DNA of 5,102 bases from Actinomycetales bacterium (GCA_015655255.1 JAATFJ010000383.1:1-5102), one strand, 5' to 3'; counted from the stretch's first letter, positions 1-5,102 are shown. The notes: generated by a model not told the origin, from the letters alone. Translations and numbers: made by a program.

Positions 1-54
1 AGTCTTCCCCCCCCTCACGTCCTCTCTCCCATCGCCCGCCGCCTCTCCCACCCC

Positions 55-144
55 GGTGAGAAACCACTTCGCGCGCGAAACACATGTTTCCATGTGAAGC
101 AACACGTCCACAGTGGGGTTTCGCGAAGAACGTGGTTTCTCACC
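55..144. repeat. Long imperfect palindrome, repeat family copy A
   Basis: The outer arms GGTGAGAAACCAC (55-67) and GTGGTTTCTCACC (132-144) are perfect 13-bp reverse complements. After a 6-nt mismatched stretch on each side, pairing resumes for 8 bp: CGCGAAAC (74-81) with GTTTCGCG (118-125). A separate small hairpin, CACATG-tttc-CATGTG (81-96), lies inside. The left half-site GAGAAACCACTTCG...CGAAAC (58-81) matches the left arm of copy C at 21 of 24 positions, so this is the same family as the two copies downstream of the gene. It lies 89 bp before the start codon of the plus-strand gene and follows a C/T-rich stretch (1-54). It could be a REP- or MITE-like element, a protein binding site, or a bidirectional terminator for an upstream gene outside the window. 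The sequence alone does not decide between these. Confidence 0.8.
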
Positions 145-184
145 CAGGACGGCAGTCTTCCTGCACAGATCGGCAAAAACGGAG

Positions 185-193
185 TTATCCACG
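185..193 (+). promoter_or_regulatory. DnaA-box-like nonamer TTATCCACG
   Basis: TTATCCACG differs from the classical DnaA box TTATCCACA only at the last base. It sits 41 bp before the ATG of the plus-strand gene, between palindrome A and the ribosome binding site. A single 9-mer is weak evidence. It could be a DnaA-regulated site, part of another factor's operator, or chance. I see no second box nearby and no origin-like AT-rich stretch. Confidence 0.2.
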
Positions 194-222
194 GAACGGG
201 GGTTTACGGGATGTGAGCGGGC

Positions 223-226
223 AGGA
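223..226 (+). promoter_or_regulatory. Ribosome binding site for the 234-1208 gene
   Basis: AGGA lies 7 nt before ATG 234. This favours that start over the in-frame ATG at 84, which falls inside a hairpin of palindrome A, and over GTG 228, which is only 1 nt from AGGA. Confidence 0.5.
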
Positions 227-233
227 TGTGGGG

Positions 234-1208
234 ATGGTACTCACTCTTCCCGACCGCGCGATCACCACGGCGCCGTTGCCGCTCGTCTCCCATTCAGAGG
301 CGCAGGTGCTGGGCACCCCGGTCCACACGCGCGCGTACCTGCGCCTCCGCCGCGGGACCTACGTCGAACGCGCGGCGTTTCGAGCGCTGTCCCCCTGGCA
401 GCGCTACGCCGTGCGCGTCCATGCGTTTGCGCGGCGCCATCCGGATGTGCCTCTCTGCCGTGAGTCGGCGGCCATAGTGTGGGGCCTTCCCCACTTCGGC
501 GAGCCCGCGCACATCCATGTGCATGATCCGGACCGCGCCACGTCGCGTCGTTTCGGAGATGTCTTCGTCCACACGAGCCAGGATGATCGACAGACCCTGC
601 GCATCAACGGCGTTCTCGTCACTTCGCTCGTGGACACTGTCGTCGACCTCACGCGCACTATGCCGCCTGCTCAGGCGCTTGCGGTCGTCGATGCCTCGAT
701 CTCCCCGTTCCAGCACGGTCGTCTCGACGTGGCCACGCTGAGGGAGCGAGCTAAGGAACAGCGCAATCGTCGCGGCCGAGCGCGCCAGCAGTGGTTATGG
801 ACGCGCGCGGATGCTCGCGCGGAGTCCCCGGCAGAAAGCATCAGTCGCGCGGTCATCGAATGGTGCGGATTCCCCACACCCGAATTGCAGCACGAGTTCC
901 GCTATGGCAACGCCCATGACCGGGTGGACTTCTACTTCGACGCGAGTCTCACGATCGGTGAGTCGGATGGATGGCAGAAGTACGGACTCGGAGATCCGGC
1001 GGAGGCGGCGAAGCGGCTCGCCGCGGAGAAGCGCCGCGAGGATCGGCTCCGCCGTGAAGGACACCCCTTCGCGCGATGGGATCTCGCCGATGCGCTGCGA
1101 GTCGAGCCACTCGCAAAGGCGCTGCAAGCCGCATCCGTCCCGCTCATCCGCGCGCCGCAAACGGCCTTCCTCGCAACGCTCTCACCCCGCGCGCCGCATC
1201 AGCGCTAG
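234..1208 (+). CDS. AbiEi-like / DUF559 (PD-(D/E)XK nuclease-like) hypothetical protein
   Basis: This encodes a 324-residue protein of a type common in actinobacteria, with two regions. Residues about 20-155 resemble the AbiEi-type antitoxin/regulator region: a basic strand LRLRRGTYV (36-44), the motif ESAAIVWGLP (77-86), then INGVLVTSLVDTVVDLTR (124-141) and a helix ending in VVDAS (151-155). Residues about 197-290 look like a DUF559/Vsr-related PD-(D/E)XK nuclease fold: a helix with E197 and E201, VDFYF (D232), then GESDGWQKY with E243, D245 and K249, and a closing region AEKRREDRLRREGHPFARW (264-282). The candidate acidic and lysine residues are present, so catalysis is plausible but unproven; substrate and role are unknown. 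No signal peptide or membrane segment is seen, so it is probably cytosolic. It stands alone, converges on the map-adk-secY operon, has no visible toxin partner, and is bracketed by copies of one palindromic repeat family. Confidence 0.75.
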   Translation: MVLTLPDRAITTAPLPLVSHSEAQVLGTPVHTRAYLRLRRGTYVERAAFRALSPWQRYAVRVHAFARRHPDVPLCRESAAIVWGLPHFGEPAHIHVHDPDRATSRRFGDVFVHTSQDDRQTLRINGVLVTSLVDTVVDLTRTMPPAQALAVVDASISPFQHGRLDVATLRERAKEQRNRRGRARQQWLWTRADARAESPAESISRAVIEWCGFPTPELQHEFRYGNAHDRVDFYFDASLTIGESDGWQKYGLGDPAEAAKRLAAEKRREDRLRREGHPFARWDLADALRVEPLAKALQAASVPLIRAPQTAFLATLSPRAPHQR

Positions 1209-1275
1209 ACCGCCGCCCTCCCCTGCGTCCTCCCCAACTCCCGCGCTCCTCCCGCCCACGCCCGATCCATCCGTC

Positions 1276-1359
1276 GAGAAACTACTTCGGGAACGAAACC
1301 CCACCACCGACGTGCGGTCTCACGCGCAACAGCCGGTTTCACCACGGAAGTGAAGTCTC
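1276..1359. repeat. Imperfect palindrome, repeat family copy B
   Basis: The left arm (1276-1300) begins GAGAAACTACTTCGGG and ends CGAAACC. The right arm (1335-1359) begins GGTTTC and ends GTCTC. The arms pair at 16 of 25 positions. Copy B matches copy C at about 77 of 85 positions, so the two are tandem direct copies offset by 117 bp. Most differences fall in the middle and right arm, and the left arm is nearly identical. The inner CCCCAC/GTGGGG hairpin seen in copy C is spoiled here (GTGCGG). It lies 67 bp after the stop of the plus-strand gene and could help end its transcription, although no T-run follows. Confidence 0.8.
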
Positions 1360-1392
1360 ACCCGCGCCCGCACCGGGCACCCGGCGCCGACC

Positions 1393-1476
1393 GAGAAACC
1401 ACTTCGGGAACGAAACCCCACCACCGACGTGGGGTCTCACACGAAACAGCAGGTTTCACTACCGAAGTGAATTCTC
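1393..1476. repeat. Imperfect palindrome, repeat family copy C
   Basis: The left arm (1393-1417) begins GAGAAACCACTTCGGG and ends CGAAACC. The right arm (1452-1476) reads GGTTTCACTACCGAAGTG and then AATTCTC. The arms pair at 20 of 25 positions. A nested hairpin GAAACCCCAC (1412-1421) with GTGGGGTCTC (1429-1438) pairs at 9 of 10 positions around a 7-nt loop. The nested-palindrome layout and the left half-site are shared with copy A, and nearly the whole unit is shared with copy B. Confidence 0.8.
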
Positions 1477-1601
1477 ATCACCAGATCGTGCGAGTCAACG
1501 GCGCCCACGCATCCATCAAGCATCGCGCAGCGGAACAGAACACGCGCTGCTCGGCGCACGCCCCCGGATCGGACACCAAAGGCGGACTTTGAGTCCCGCC
1601 G

Positions 1602-1752
1602 ACGGACCACACTGCCTGACGGACCGTTCCACCGACGGACCACCCCTCCTACGGACCGTTCCACCGACGGACCACCTGCCCTGCGGAACACCGGGCACGG
1701 CCCAGCGACCACCCCACCCCGCGGACCACCTGCCCTGCGGAACACCGGGCAC
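1602..1752. repeat. GC-rich minisatellite, 16-17 bp units built on ACGGACC
   Basis: Units starting ACGGACC begin at 1602, 1619, 1635, 1651 and 1667 (lengths 17, 16, 16, 16, 17). A further GCGGACC unit begins at 1721. Higher-order copies are visible: a 26-bp perfect direct repeat at 1619-1644 and 1651-1676 (32-bp period), and a 31-bp perfect direct repeat at 1668-1698 and 1722-1752 (54-bp period). The units alternate two types, one continuing GTTCCACCG and one continuing ACC plus a C-rich tail. This looks like slippage or unequal-exchange expansion. It lies in the 3' flank of map and may be in its transcript. No function is evident. Confidence 0.85.
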
Positions 1753-1804
1753 AGCTCAGCCCGGCGGCCCACCCCCCGCAGATGCTCACGGGAATCACAC
1801 CGAA

Positions 1805-1818
1805 CGGGGCCCGCCCCG
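1805..1818 (-). terminator. Possible weak terminator hairpin after map
   Basis: CGGGG (1805-1809) pairs with CCCCG (1814-1818) around a 4-nt loop, starting 4 nt beyond the map stop codon in the direction of map transcription. The stem is short and no U-run follows on the minus strand, so termination here is only a possibility. The repeats further downstream are alternatives. Confidence 0.25.
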
Positions 1819-1822
1819 CGGC

Positions 1823-2677
1823 TCAGCTCCCGCTGATGGGAGTAGGGGTCACGCCGAAGGGCGCCAGCCCCGCGGCACCGCCGTCCGCGGCAGTGAGGAC
1901 CCAGATGCCGTCCTCATGCAGCGCAACGCTGTGCTCCCAGTGCGAGCCGTCCGAGCCGTCGATGGTGGAGACGGTCCAGTCGTCCTCCTCCACGAAGGTC
2001 TCCTCGCCGCCCGCGGTCACCATGGGCTCGATCGCGAGAACGAGTCCCGGCCGCACCGCGGGTCCCGCATCGGAGGTGCGGTAGTTGAAGACGCTCGGCG
2101 CCTCGTGCATCTTCCGACCGATGCCGTGGCCCACGTATTCGCGGAGGATCCCGAAATCCTCACCGGATGCGGAAGACGGGCCCTGTGCCTGCAGGTAGTC
2201 CTCGATCGCGCCGCTGATGTCGCCGATGTGACGGGCGGTCAGCATGGCCGCTATCCCCGCCCACATCGAGCCTTCGGTGACGCGGGACAGTTCCGAGCGC
2301 CGCTCCACGAGCCCCGGCCGTTCTGCATCGGGGACCACATACGTGAAGGCGCTGTCGCCGTTCCATCCCTGGTACTGCGCGCCCCCATCGACGGACACAA
2401 TGTCACCCGCTGAAATCACCCGATCACCGGGGATTCCGTGCACGACCTGCTCATTCACCGAGACGCAGAGCGTATGCCGGTAGCCACGGACGAGCTGGAA
2501 GTTCGACTCCGCGCCCCGCTCCCGCACCACCGCATCCGCCGCCGCATCGAGATCGAGGGTCGTCGCACCGGGCACGATGACGGCCCGCGCGGCCGCAAGG
2601 GACGCTGCCGTGATGCGCCCGGGCTCCACCATCGACGCCAGTTGCTCAGGCGTCTTGTAGATCGACTTCCGGAACAT
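1823..2677 (-). CDS. map: Type I methionine aminopeptidase
   Basis: Removes the initiator methionine from nascent proteins in the cytosol, using a two-metal centre. All expected ligands are visible in the 284-residue product: D97 (in SVDGG), D108 (in NGDSAFT), H184 (in GHGIGRKMHE), E217 (in AIEPM) and E248 (in HWEHSV). The substrate-side histidines H80 (VVHGIPGD) and H191 are also present. The N-terminus MFRKSIYKTPEQL is typical of the family. Residues 167-175 (PSSASGEDF) look like a short insertion before GILREYVGHGIG. The C-terminus extends past the last metal ligand with a Gly/Ala/Pro-rich tail. It starts one base after the adk stop, and the upstream bases (CGCTCGCTGTCTGTCTGAC) show no ribosome binding site, so translation probably depends on ribosomes finishing adk. 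It is the last gene of this operon segment. Confidence 0.96.
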   Translation of the reverse strand: MFRKSIYKTPEQLASMVEPGRITAASLAAARAVIVPGATTLDLDAAADAVVRERGAESNFQLVRGYRHTLCVSVNEQVVHGIPGDRVISAGDIVSVDGGAQYQGWNGDSAFTYVVPDAERPGLVERRSELSRVTEGSMWAGIAAMLTARHIGDISGAIEDYLQAQGPSSASGEDFGILREYVGHGIGRKMHEAPSVFNYRTSDAGPAVRPGLVLAIEPMVTAGGEETFVEEDDWTVSTIDGSDGSHWEHSVALHEDGIWVLTAADGGAAGLAPFGVTPTPISGS

Positions 2678-2678
2678 G

Positions 2679-3269
2679 TCAGACAGACAGCGAGCGCGCG
2701 CTCAGCGCGGTCCGAATCCGCTCCGCGATGTCGTCGAGCGATCCCACGCCGTCGATCCGGTCGACGATGCCCCGCGGCTCGTACACCGAGATGATCGGCG
2801 CCGTCTCGTTCTCGTAGATGTCCAGGCGGCGCGCGATGGCCTCCGCCGTGTCGTCCTTGCGTCCCTGTTCCTCGGCGCGGCGCGTGAGACGGCTGAGGCT
2901 CTCCTCGCGCGGCACATCCAGCAGGATGACGGCGTCAAGGGACTCGCCCCGCGACGAGAGGAAGGCGTCTAGGTGCTCCACCTGCGTGGTGTTGCGCGGA
3001 TATCCATCGAGGAGGAAACCGCCCGCCGCATCCTCCTCCGACAGCCGGTCGCGCACGATCTCACTTGTCAGCTCGTCGGAGACGAGGTCACCGCGCGCGG
3101 TGTTCTCGGAGACCTTCTTGCCCAGCTCGGTGCCCGACGTGATGTTGGCGCGGAAGATGTCCCCGGTCGAGACGACGGGAATGCCCAGCGCCTCGGCGAT
3201 CCGGACGCCCTGAGTGCCCTTACCCGAGCCCTGCGGCCCGACAATGAGGATACGAGCGGAATCAGTCAT
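2679..3269 (-). CDS. adk: Adenylate kinase
   Basis: Catalyses ATP + AMP = 2 ADP and balances adenylate nucleotides in the cytosol. The 196-residue product has the Walker A loop GPQGSGKGT (11-19; K17), the AMP-binding segment STGDIFRANI (34-43), the family signature FLLDGYPRN (85-93), and the catalytic arginine regions RLTRR (127-131) and ARRLDIYENET (146-156). The LID (about 127-140) is the short type without zinc-binding cysteines, which explains a length below the roughly 214 residues of E. coli Adk and is usual in actinobacteria. The ATG overlaps the secY stop as ATGA, and AAGGA lies 8 nt upstream inside secY. Translation is therefore likely coupled to secY. The adk position directly after secY is conserved in many bacteria. 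Confidence 0.97.
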   Translation of the reverse strand: MTDSARILIVGPQGSGKGTQGVRIAEALGIPVVSTGDIFRANITSGTELGKKVSENTARGDLVSDELTSEIVRDRLSEEDAAGGFLLDGYPRNTTQVEHLDAFLSSRGESLDAVILLDVPREESLSRLTRRAEEQGRKDDTAEAIARRLDIYENETAPIISVYEPRGIVDRIDGVGSLDDIAERIRTALSARSLSV

Positions 3270-4588
3270 CGAAGAAGTCCTTCATAGTGACGCTGCTGCA
3301 GCTGCGCGTCGATCTGCTTGACGGTCTCCAGACCCACACCGACGATGATGAGGATCGAGGATCCCCCGAACGGGAAGTTCTGGTTCGCCCCCACGGTCGC
3401 CAGGGCGACGAGCGGGATGAGGGCGATGAGGCCCAGATAGAGCGAGCCGGGAAGCGTGATGCGCGAGAGCACGTATTCGAGGTATTCCGCCGTCGGCCGC
3501 CCCGCACGGATACCGGGGATGAACCCGCCGTACTTCTTCATGTTGTCGGCGACCTCGACGGGGTTGAAGGTGATCGCGACGTAGAAGTAGGTAAAGCCGA
3601 TGATGAGGAGGAAGTAGGCGAGCATGTAGATCGGGTGGTCGCCCTTGGTGAAGTACTGGGATATCCACACGACCCAGGCGGGGGACTCCGTGCCGTCCTG
3701 CGGAGTGTTGAACTGCGCGATGAGCATGGGGATGTACAGGAGCGAGGAGGCGAAGATCACGGGGATCACGCCCGCCATGTTCACCTTGATCGGGATGTAC
3801 GTGTTCGTGCCGCCATAGGTGCGGCGCCCCACCATGCGTTTGGCGTACTGCACCGGTATTCGTCGCTGGGACTGCTCGACGAACACGACGAGCGCCATGA
3901 CGACGATGCCGACGAGGATCACCATGCGGAAGATCTCGAAGCCCTTCGACTCACAGATGGTCCACATCGCGGCGGGGAACGTCGAGGCGATCGACGTGAA
4001 GATGAGGAGGGACATGCCGTTGCCGATGACGCGCTCCGTGACGAGCTCGGCGAACCACATGATGAGACCGGTTCCCGCGGTCATCGTGACGATGAGGAGA
4101 ATCTGCGCCCACCACGCGTCATTGGTGAGGAGTTCGTTGCAGGAGGCGATATCGGTGGTCTGGAACAGCTGGCCACTGCGCGCGACCGTGACGAGCGTCG
4201 TCGACTGGAGCAGCGCGAGGGCGATCGTGAGATACCGCGTGTACTGCGTGAGGCGGGCTTGGCCGGACTGGCCTTCCTTGTGCAGCGCCTCGAAGTGCGG
4301 GATGACCACGCGCAGCAGCTGGGTGATGATGGAAGCCGTGATGTACGGCATCACGCCGAGCGCGAAGATGGAGAGCTGGAGGAGCGCGCCACCGGAGAAG
4401 AGGTTGACGAGGCTCAGCAGGCCCTCGGTGCCGGATGTCTGCGCGAGGCAGTCCTCGACGTTCGGGAAGTCGACGAACGGGCCGGGCGTGTGCGCTCCCA
4501 GCCGGTAGAGAATGATGATCCCGAGGGTGAAACCGATCTTCCGACGCAAGTCGGGCGTGCGGAAGATCCGCGCGATAGCGCTAAACAA
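3266..4588 (-). CDS. secY: Preprotein translocase subunit SecY
   Basis: Central channel of the SecYEG translocon, which passes unfolded proteins across or into the cytoplasmic membrane with SecA or ribosomes. The 440-residue product has ten predicted membrane segments: about 17-30, 68-92, 117-137, 160-180, 190-208, 219-237, 272-290, 320-340, 380-398 and 408-425. The plug region VNLFSGGALLQLS (61-73) and the signature GVMPYITASIITQLL (78-92) are clear. The cytoplasmic loops with RRTYGGTNTYIPIKVN (255-270) and KKYGGFIPGIRAG (351-363) are intact; R361 matches the conserved arginine needed for SecA-driven transport. I chose the TTG at 4588 because AGGAGG lies exactly 7 nt upstream and the product then begins FSAIARIFRTPDLRRK, the usual SecY N-terminus. 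A longer frame reaching 4651 would run through the intergenic hairpin's edge. It lies 102 bp after rplO and overlaps adk by 4 bp. Confidence 0.97.
   Translation of the reverse strand: MFSAIARIFRTPDLRRKIGFTLGIIILYRLGAHTPGPFVDFPNVEDCLAQTSGTEGLLSLVNLFSGGALLQLSIFALGVMPYITASIITQLLRVVIPHFEALHKEGQSGQARLTQYTRYLTIALALLQSTTLVTVARSGQLFQTTDIASCNELLTNDAWWAQILLIVTMTAGTGLIMWFAELVTERVIGNGMSLLIFTSIASTFPAAMWTICESKGFEIFRMVILVGIVVMALVVFVEQSQRRIPVQYAKRMVGRRTYGGTNTYIPIKVNMAGVIPVIFASSLLYIPMLIAQFNTPQDGTESPAWVVWISQYFTKGDHPIYMLAYFLLIIGFTYFYVAITFNPVEVADNMKKYGGFIPGIRAGRPTAEYLEYVLSRITLPGSLYLGLIALIPLVALATVGANQNFPFGGSSILIIVGVGLETVKQIDAQLQQRHYEGLLR
3278..3282 (-). promoter_or_regulatory. Ribosome binding site for adk inside secY
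   Basis: AAGGA on the minus strand lies 8 nt before the adk ATG, within the last codons of secY. It supports the ATG at 3269 and independent ribosome loading in addition to coupling through the 4-base ATGA overlap. Confidence 0.6.
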
Positions 4589-4595
4589 GGGCGTT

Positions 4596-4601
4596 CCTCC
4601 T
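4596..4601 (-). promoter_or_regulatory. Strong ribosome binding site deciding the secY TTG start
   Basis: AGGAGG on the minus strand (AGGAGGAA with the next two bases) lies 7 nt before TTG 4588. No other in-frame ATG or GTG near the conserved N-terminus has such a site. Confidence 0.85.
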
Positions 4602-4650
4602 GAACAGATTGCCGTTCCGCGCAGGACGGCTGAAAGACCAGCGTAACCCA

Positions 4651-4683
4651 CGAGAGGGGCCGGAAGATTTCCGGCCCCTCTCG
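4651..4683 (-). terminator. Perfect 15-bp hairpin between rplO and secY (attenuator-like)
   Basis: CGAGAGGGGCCGGAA (4651-4665) is the exact reverse complement of TTCCGGCCCCTCTCG (4669-4683), with a 3-nt loop. It begins 7 nt after the rplO stop. No U-run follows in the direction of transcription (TGGGTTACGC), so it is not a classical intrinsic terminator. It may act as a partial terminator that lowers secY relative to ribosomal proteins, as an RNA processing or stability element, or as a U-less terminator with a secY promoter downstream. The hairpin is certain; its role is inference. Confidence 0.7.
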
Positions 4684-4690
4684 CTGAGGA

Positions 4691-5102
4691 TTACTTGACG
4701 GATCCGCCCGCCGCCAGGATCTTCTGCTCGGCAGAACCCGAGACCTTGTCGACCTGAACGGTGAGCTTCACGGCGATATCGCCGTTTCCGAGCACCTTGA
4801 CCTTTTCGTTCTTGCGGACAGCACCCTTGGCGACGAGGTCGCTCACGGTGACATCTCCACCCGCCGGGTAGAGCTCCGCGAGCTTCTCGAGGTTCACAAC
4901 CTGGTACTCGACGCGGAACGGGTTCTTGAACCCGCGCAGCTTCGGAGTGCGCATGATGCTGTTCAGGTTGCCGCCCTCGAGCCCGAGACGCACGCCGTAG
5001 CGAGCCTTCGTGCCCTTGGTACCGCGGCCTGCCGTCTTACCCTTCGAGCCTTCACCACGGCCCACACGAGTGCGGTCCTTCTTGGATCCGGGCGCCGGGC
5101 GC
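4691..5102 (-). CDS. rplO: 50S ribosomal protein L15 (N-terminal part outside window)
   Basis: Structural protein of the large ribosomal subunit that binds 23S rRNA during late assembly. The last 136 residues are present and the 5' end runs off the right edge; the frame continues through [12 protein letters not shown] to the boundary without a start. Visible features are the basic glycine-rich extension [21 protein letters not shown], the core [20 protein letters not shown], and the C-terminal L15 signature region [14 protein letters not shown] to [10 protein letters not shown], ending in TAA. One oddity is that the segment usually reading FEGGQxPLxxR reads [11 protein letters not shown] here (4949-4981). 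The next gene is secY, as in the spc operon of most bacteria. The GTG at 5065 is an internal valine codon, not the start. Confidence 0.96.
   Translation of the reverse strand, partial: RPAPGSKKDRTRVGRGEGSKGKTAGRGTKGTKARYGVRLGLEGGNLNSIMRTPKLRGFKNPFRVEYQVVNLEKLAELYPAGGDVTVSDLVAKGAVRKNEKVKVLGNGDIAVKLTVQVDKVSGSAEQKILAAGGSVK

Larger units (their letters stand above)
1209..1822. other. Convergent intergenic region, repeat-rich, no supported gene
   Basis: These 614 bp separate the stops of two converging genes. In order they hold a pyrimidine-rich stretch (1209-1270), palindromes B and C (1276-1476), about 125 bp with no recognised content (1477-1601), a GC-rich minisatellite (1602-1752), and a short hairpin next to the map stop. 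Open frames here translate to repeat-derived, low-complexity Pro/Arg/Gly-rich peptides, and none has a convincing ribosome binding site. No tRNA, CRISPR or insertion-sequence gene is visible. Confidence 0.75.

Noticed and set aside
84..233. A 50-residue N-terminal extension of the nuclease-like protein starting at ATG 84.
   Set aside because: The start lies in the loop-proximal hairpin of palindrome A, the extension is composed of repeat sequence, and ATG 234 has AGGA at good spacing.
1371..1384. The small palindrome CCGG-gcac-CCGG between repeats B and C as a terminator.
   Set aside because: The stem is only 4 bp with no T-run. It is common in GC-rich DNA.
1276..1752. A CRISPR array.
   Set aside because: Repeats B and C are two 84-bp palindromes, and the 1602-1752 units are contiguous 16-17 bp repeats without unique spacers of even length. 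No cas gene is present.
1437..1772. A minus-strand open frame of 111 codons over the minisatellite.
   Set aside because: Its protein repeats (CPVFRRAGGP twice) come directly from the DNA minisatellite, and no convincing ribosome binding site or family similarity is seen.
1076..2413. A long plus-strand open frame (445 codons) running through the 3' end of the nuclease-like gene, the repeats and antisense map.
   Set aside because: It overlaps two well-supported genes, its product is low-complexity Pro/Arg/Gly-rich sequence, and it includes the repeats. It is a GC-driven open frame.
3287..4603. A long plus-strand open frame (438 codons) antisense to secY.
   Set aside because: Its product is an Asp/Glu/Arg/His-rich mirror of secY codons, typical of GC-rich DNA. 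secY itself is complete and conserved.
4589..4650. A secY promoter in the rplO-secY gap (for example TACGCT as a -10 element).
   Set aside because: No paired -35 element at proper spacing could be found, so I did not annotate it.
4589..4651. A longer SecY starting at GTG 4651.
   Set aside because: The extra 21 residues are not SecY-like, the frame begins at the edge of the hairpin, and AGGAGG points to TTG 4588.

Overview
This is a GC-rich actinobacterial window, most likely from a Microbacteriaceae genome such as Microbacterium. That placement is inference. It rests on base composition, the gene order rplO-secY-adk-map, a short adenylate kinase without zinc cysteines, and the actinobacterial look of SecY and MetAP. 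I could not run a search.

Layout. The right two thirds (1823-5102, minus strand) is the distal end of the ribosomal-protein 'spc' operon. It holds the 3' part of rplO (ribosomal protein L15, running off the right edge), secY (Sec translocon core), adk (adenylate kinase) and map (methionine aminopeptidase). secY starts at TTG behind a strong ribosome binding site. secY and adk overlap in ATGA. adk and map are separated by one base, and map has no visible ribosome binding site. A 15-bp perfect hairpin lies in the rplO-secY gap, just after the rplO stop. Together these genes serve protein synthesis, membrane export, adenylate balance and N-terminal methionine removal.

The left third is accessory. 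A plus-strand gene (234-1208) converges on the operon. It encodes a 324-residue protein with an AbiEi-like N-terminal part and a C-terminal DUF559/Vsr-like PD-(D/E)XK nuclease domain. It lies between members of one family of imperfect palindromic repeats, roughly 84-90 bp each: one copy upstream (55-144) and two tandem copies downstream (1276-1359 and 1393-1476, offset 117 bp).

The 614-bp convergent intergenic region (1209-1822) also holds a GC-rich minisatellite with 16-17 bp units (about 1602-1752) and a weak hairpin just after map. The most unusual feature of the window is the repeat-bracketed nuclease-like gene. A local divergence in the normally conserved GGQxPL segment of L15 is a second point to check.
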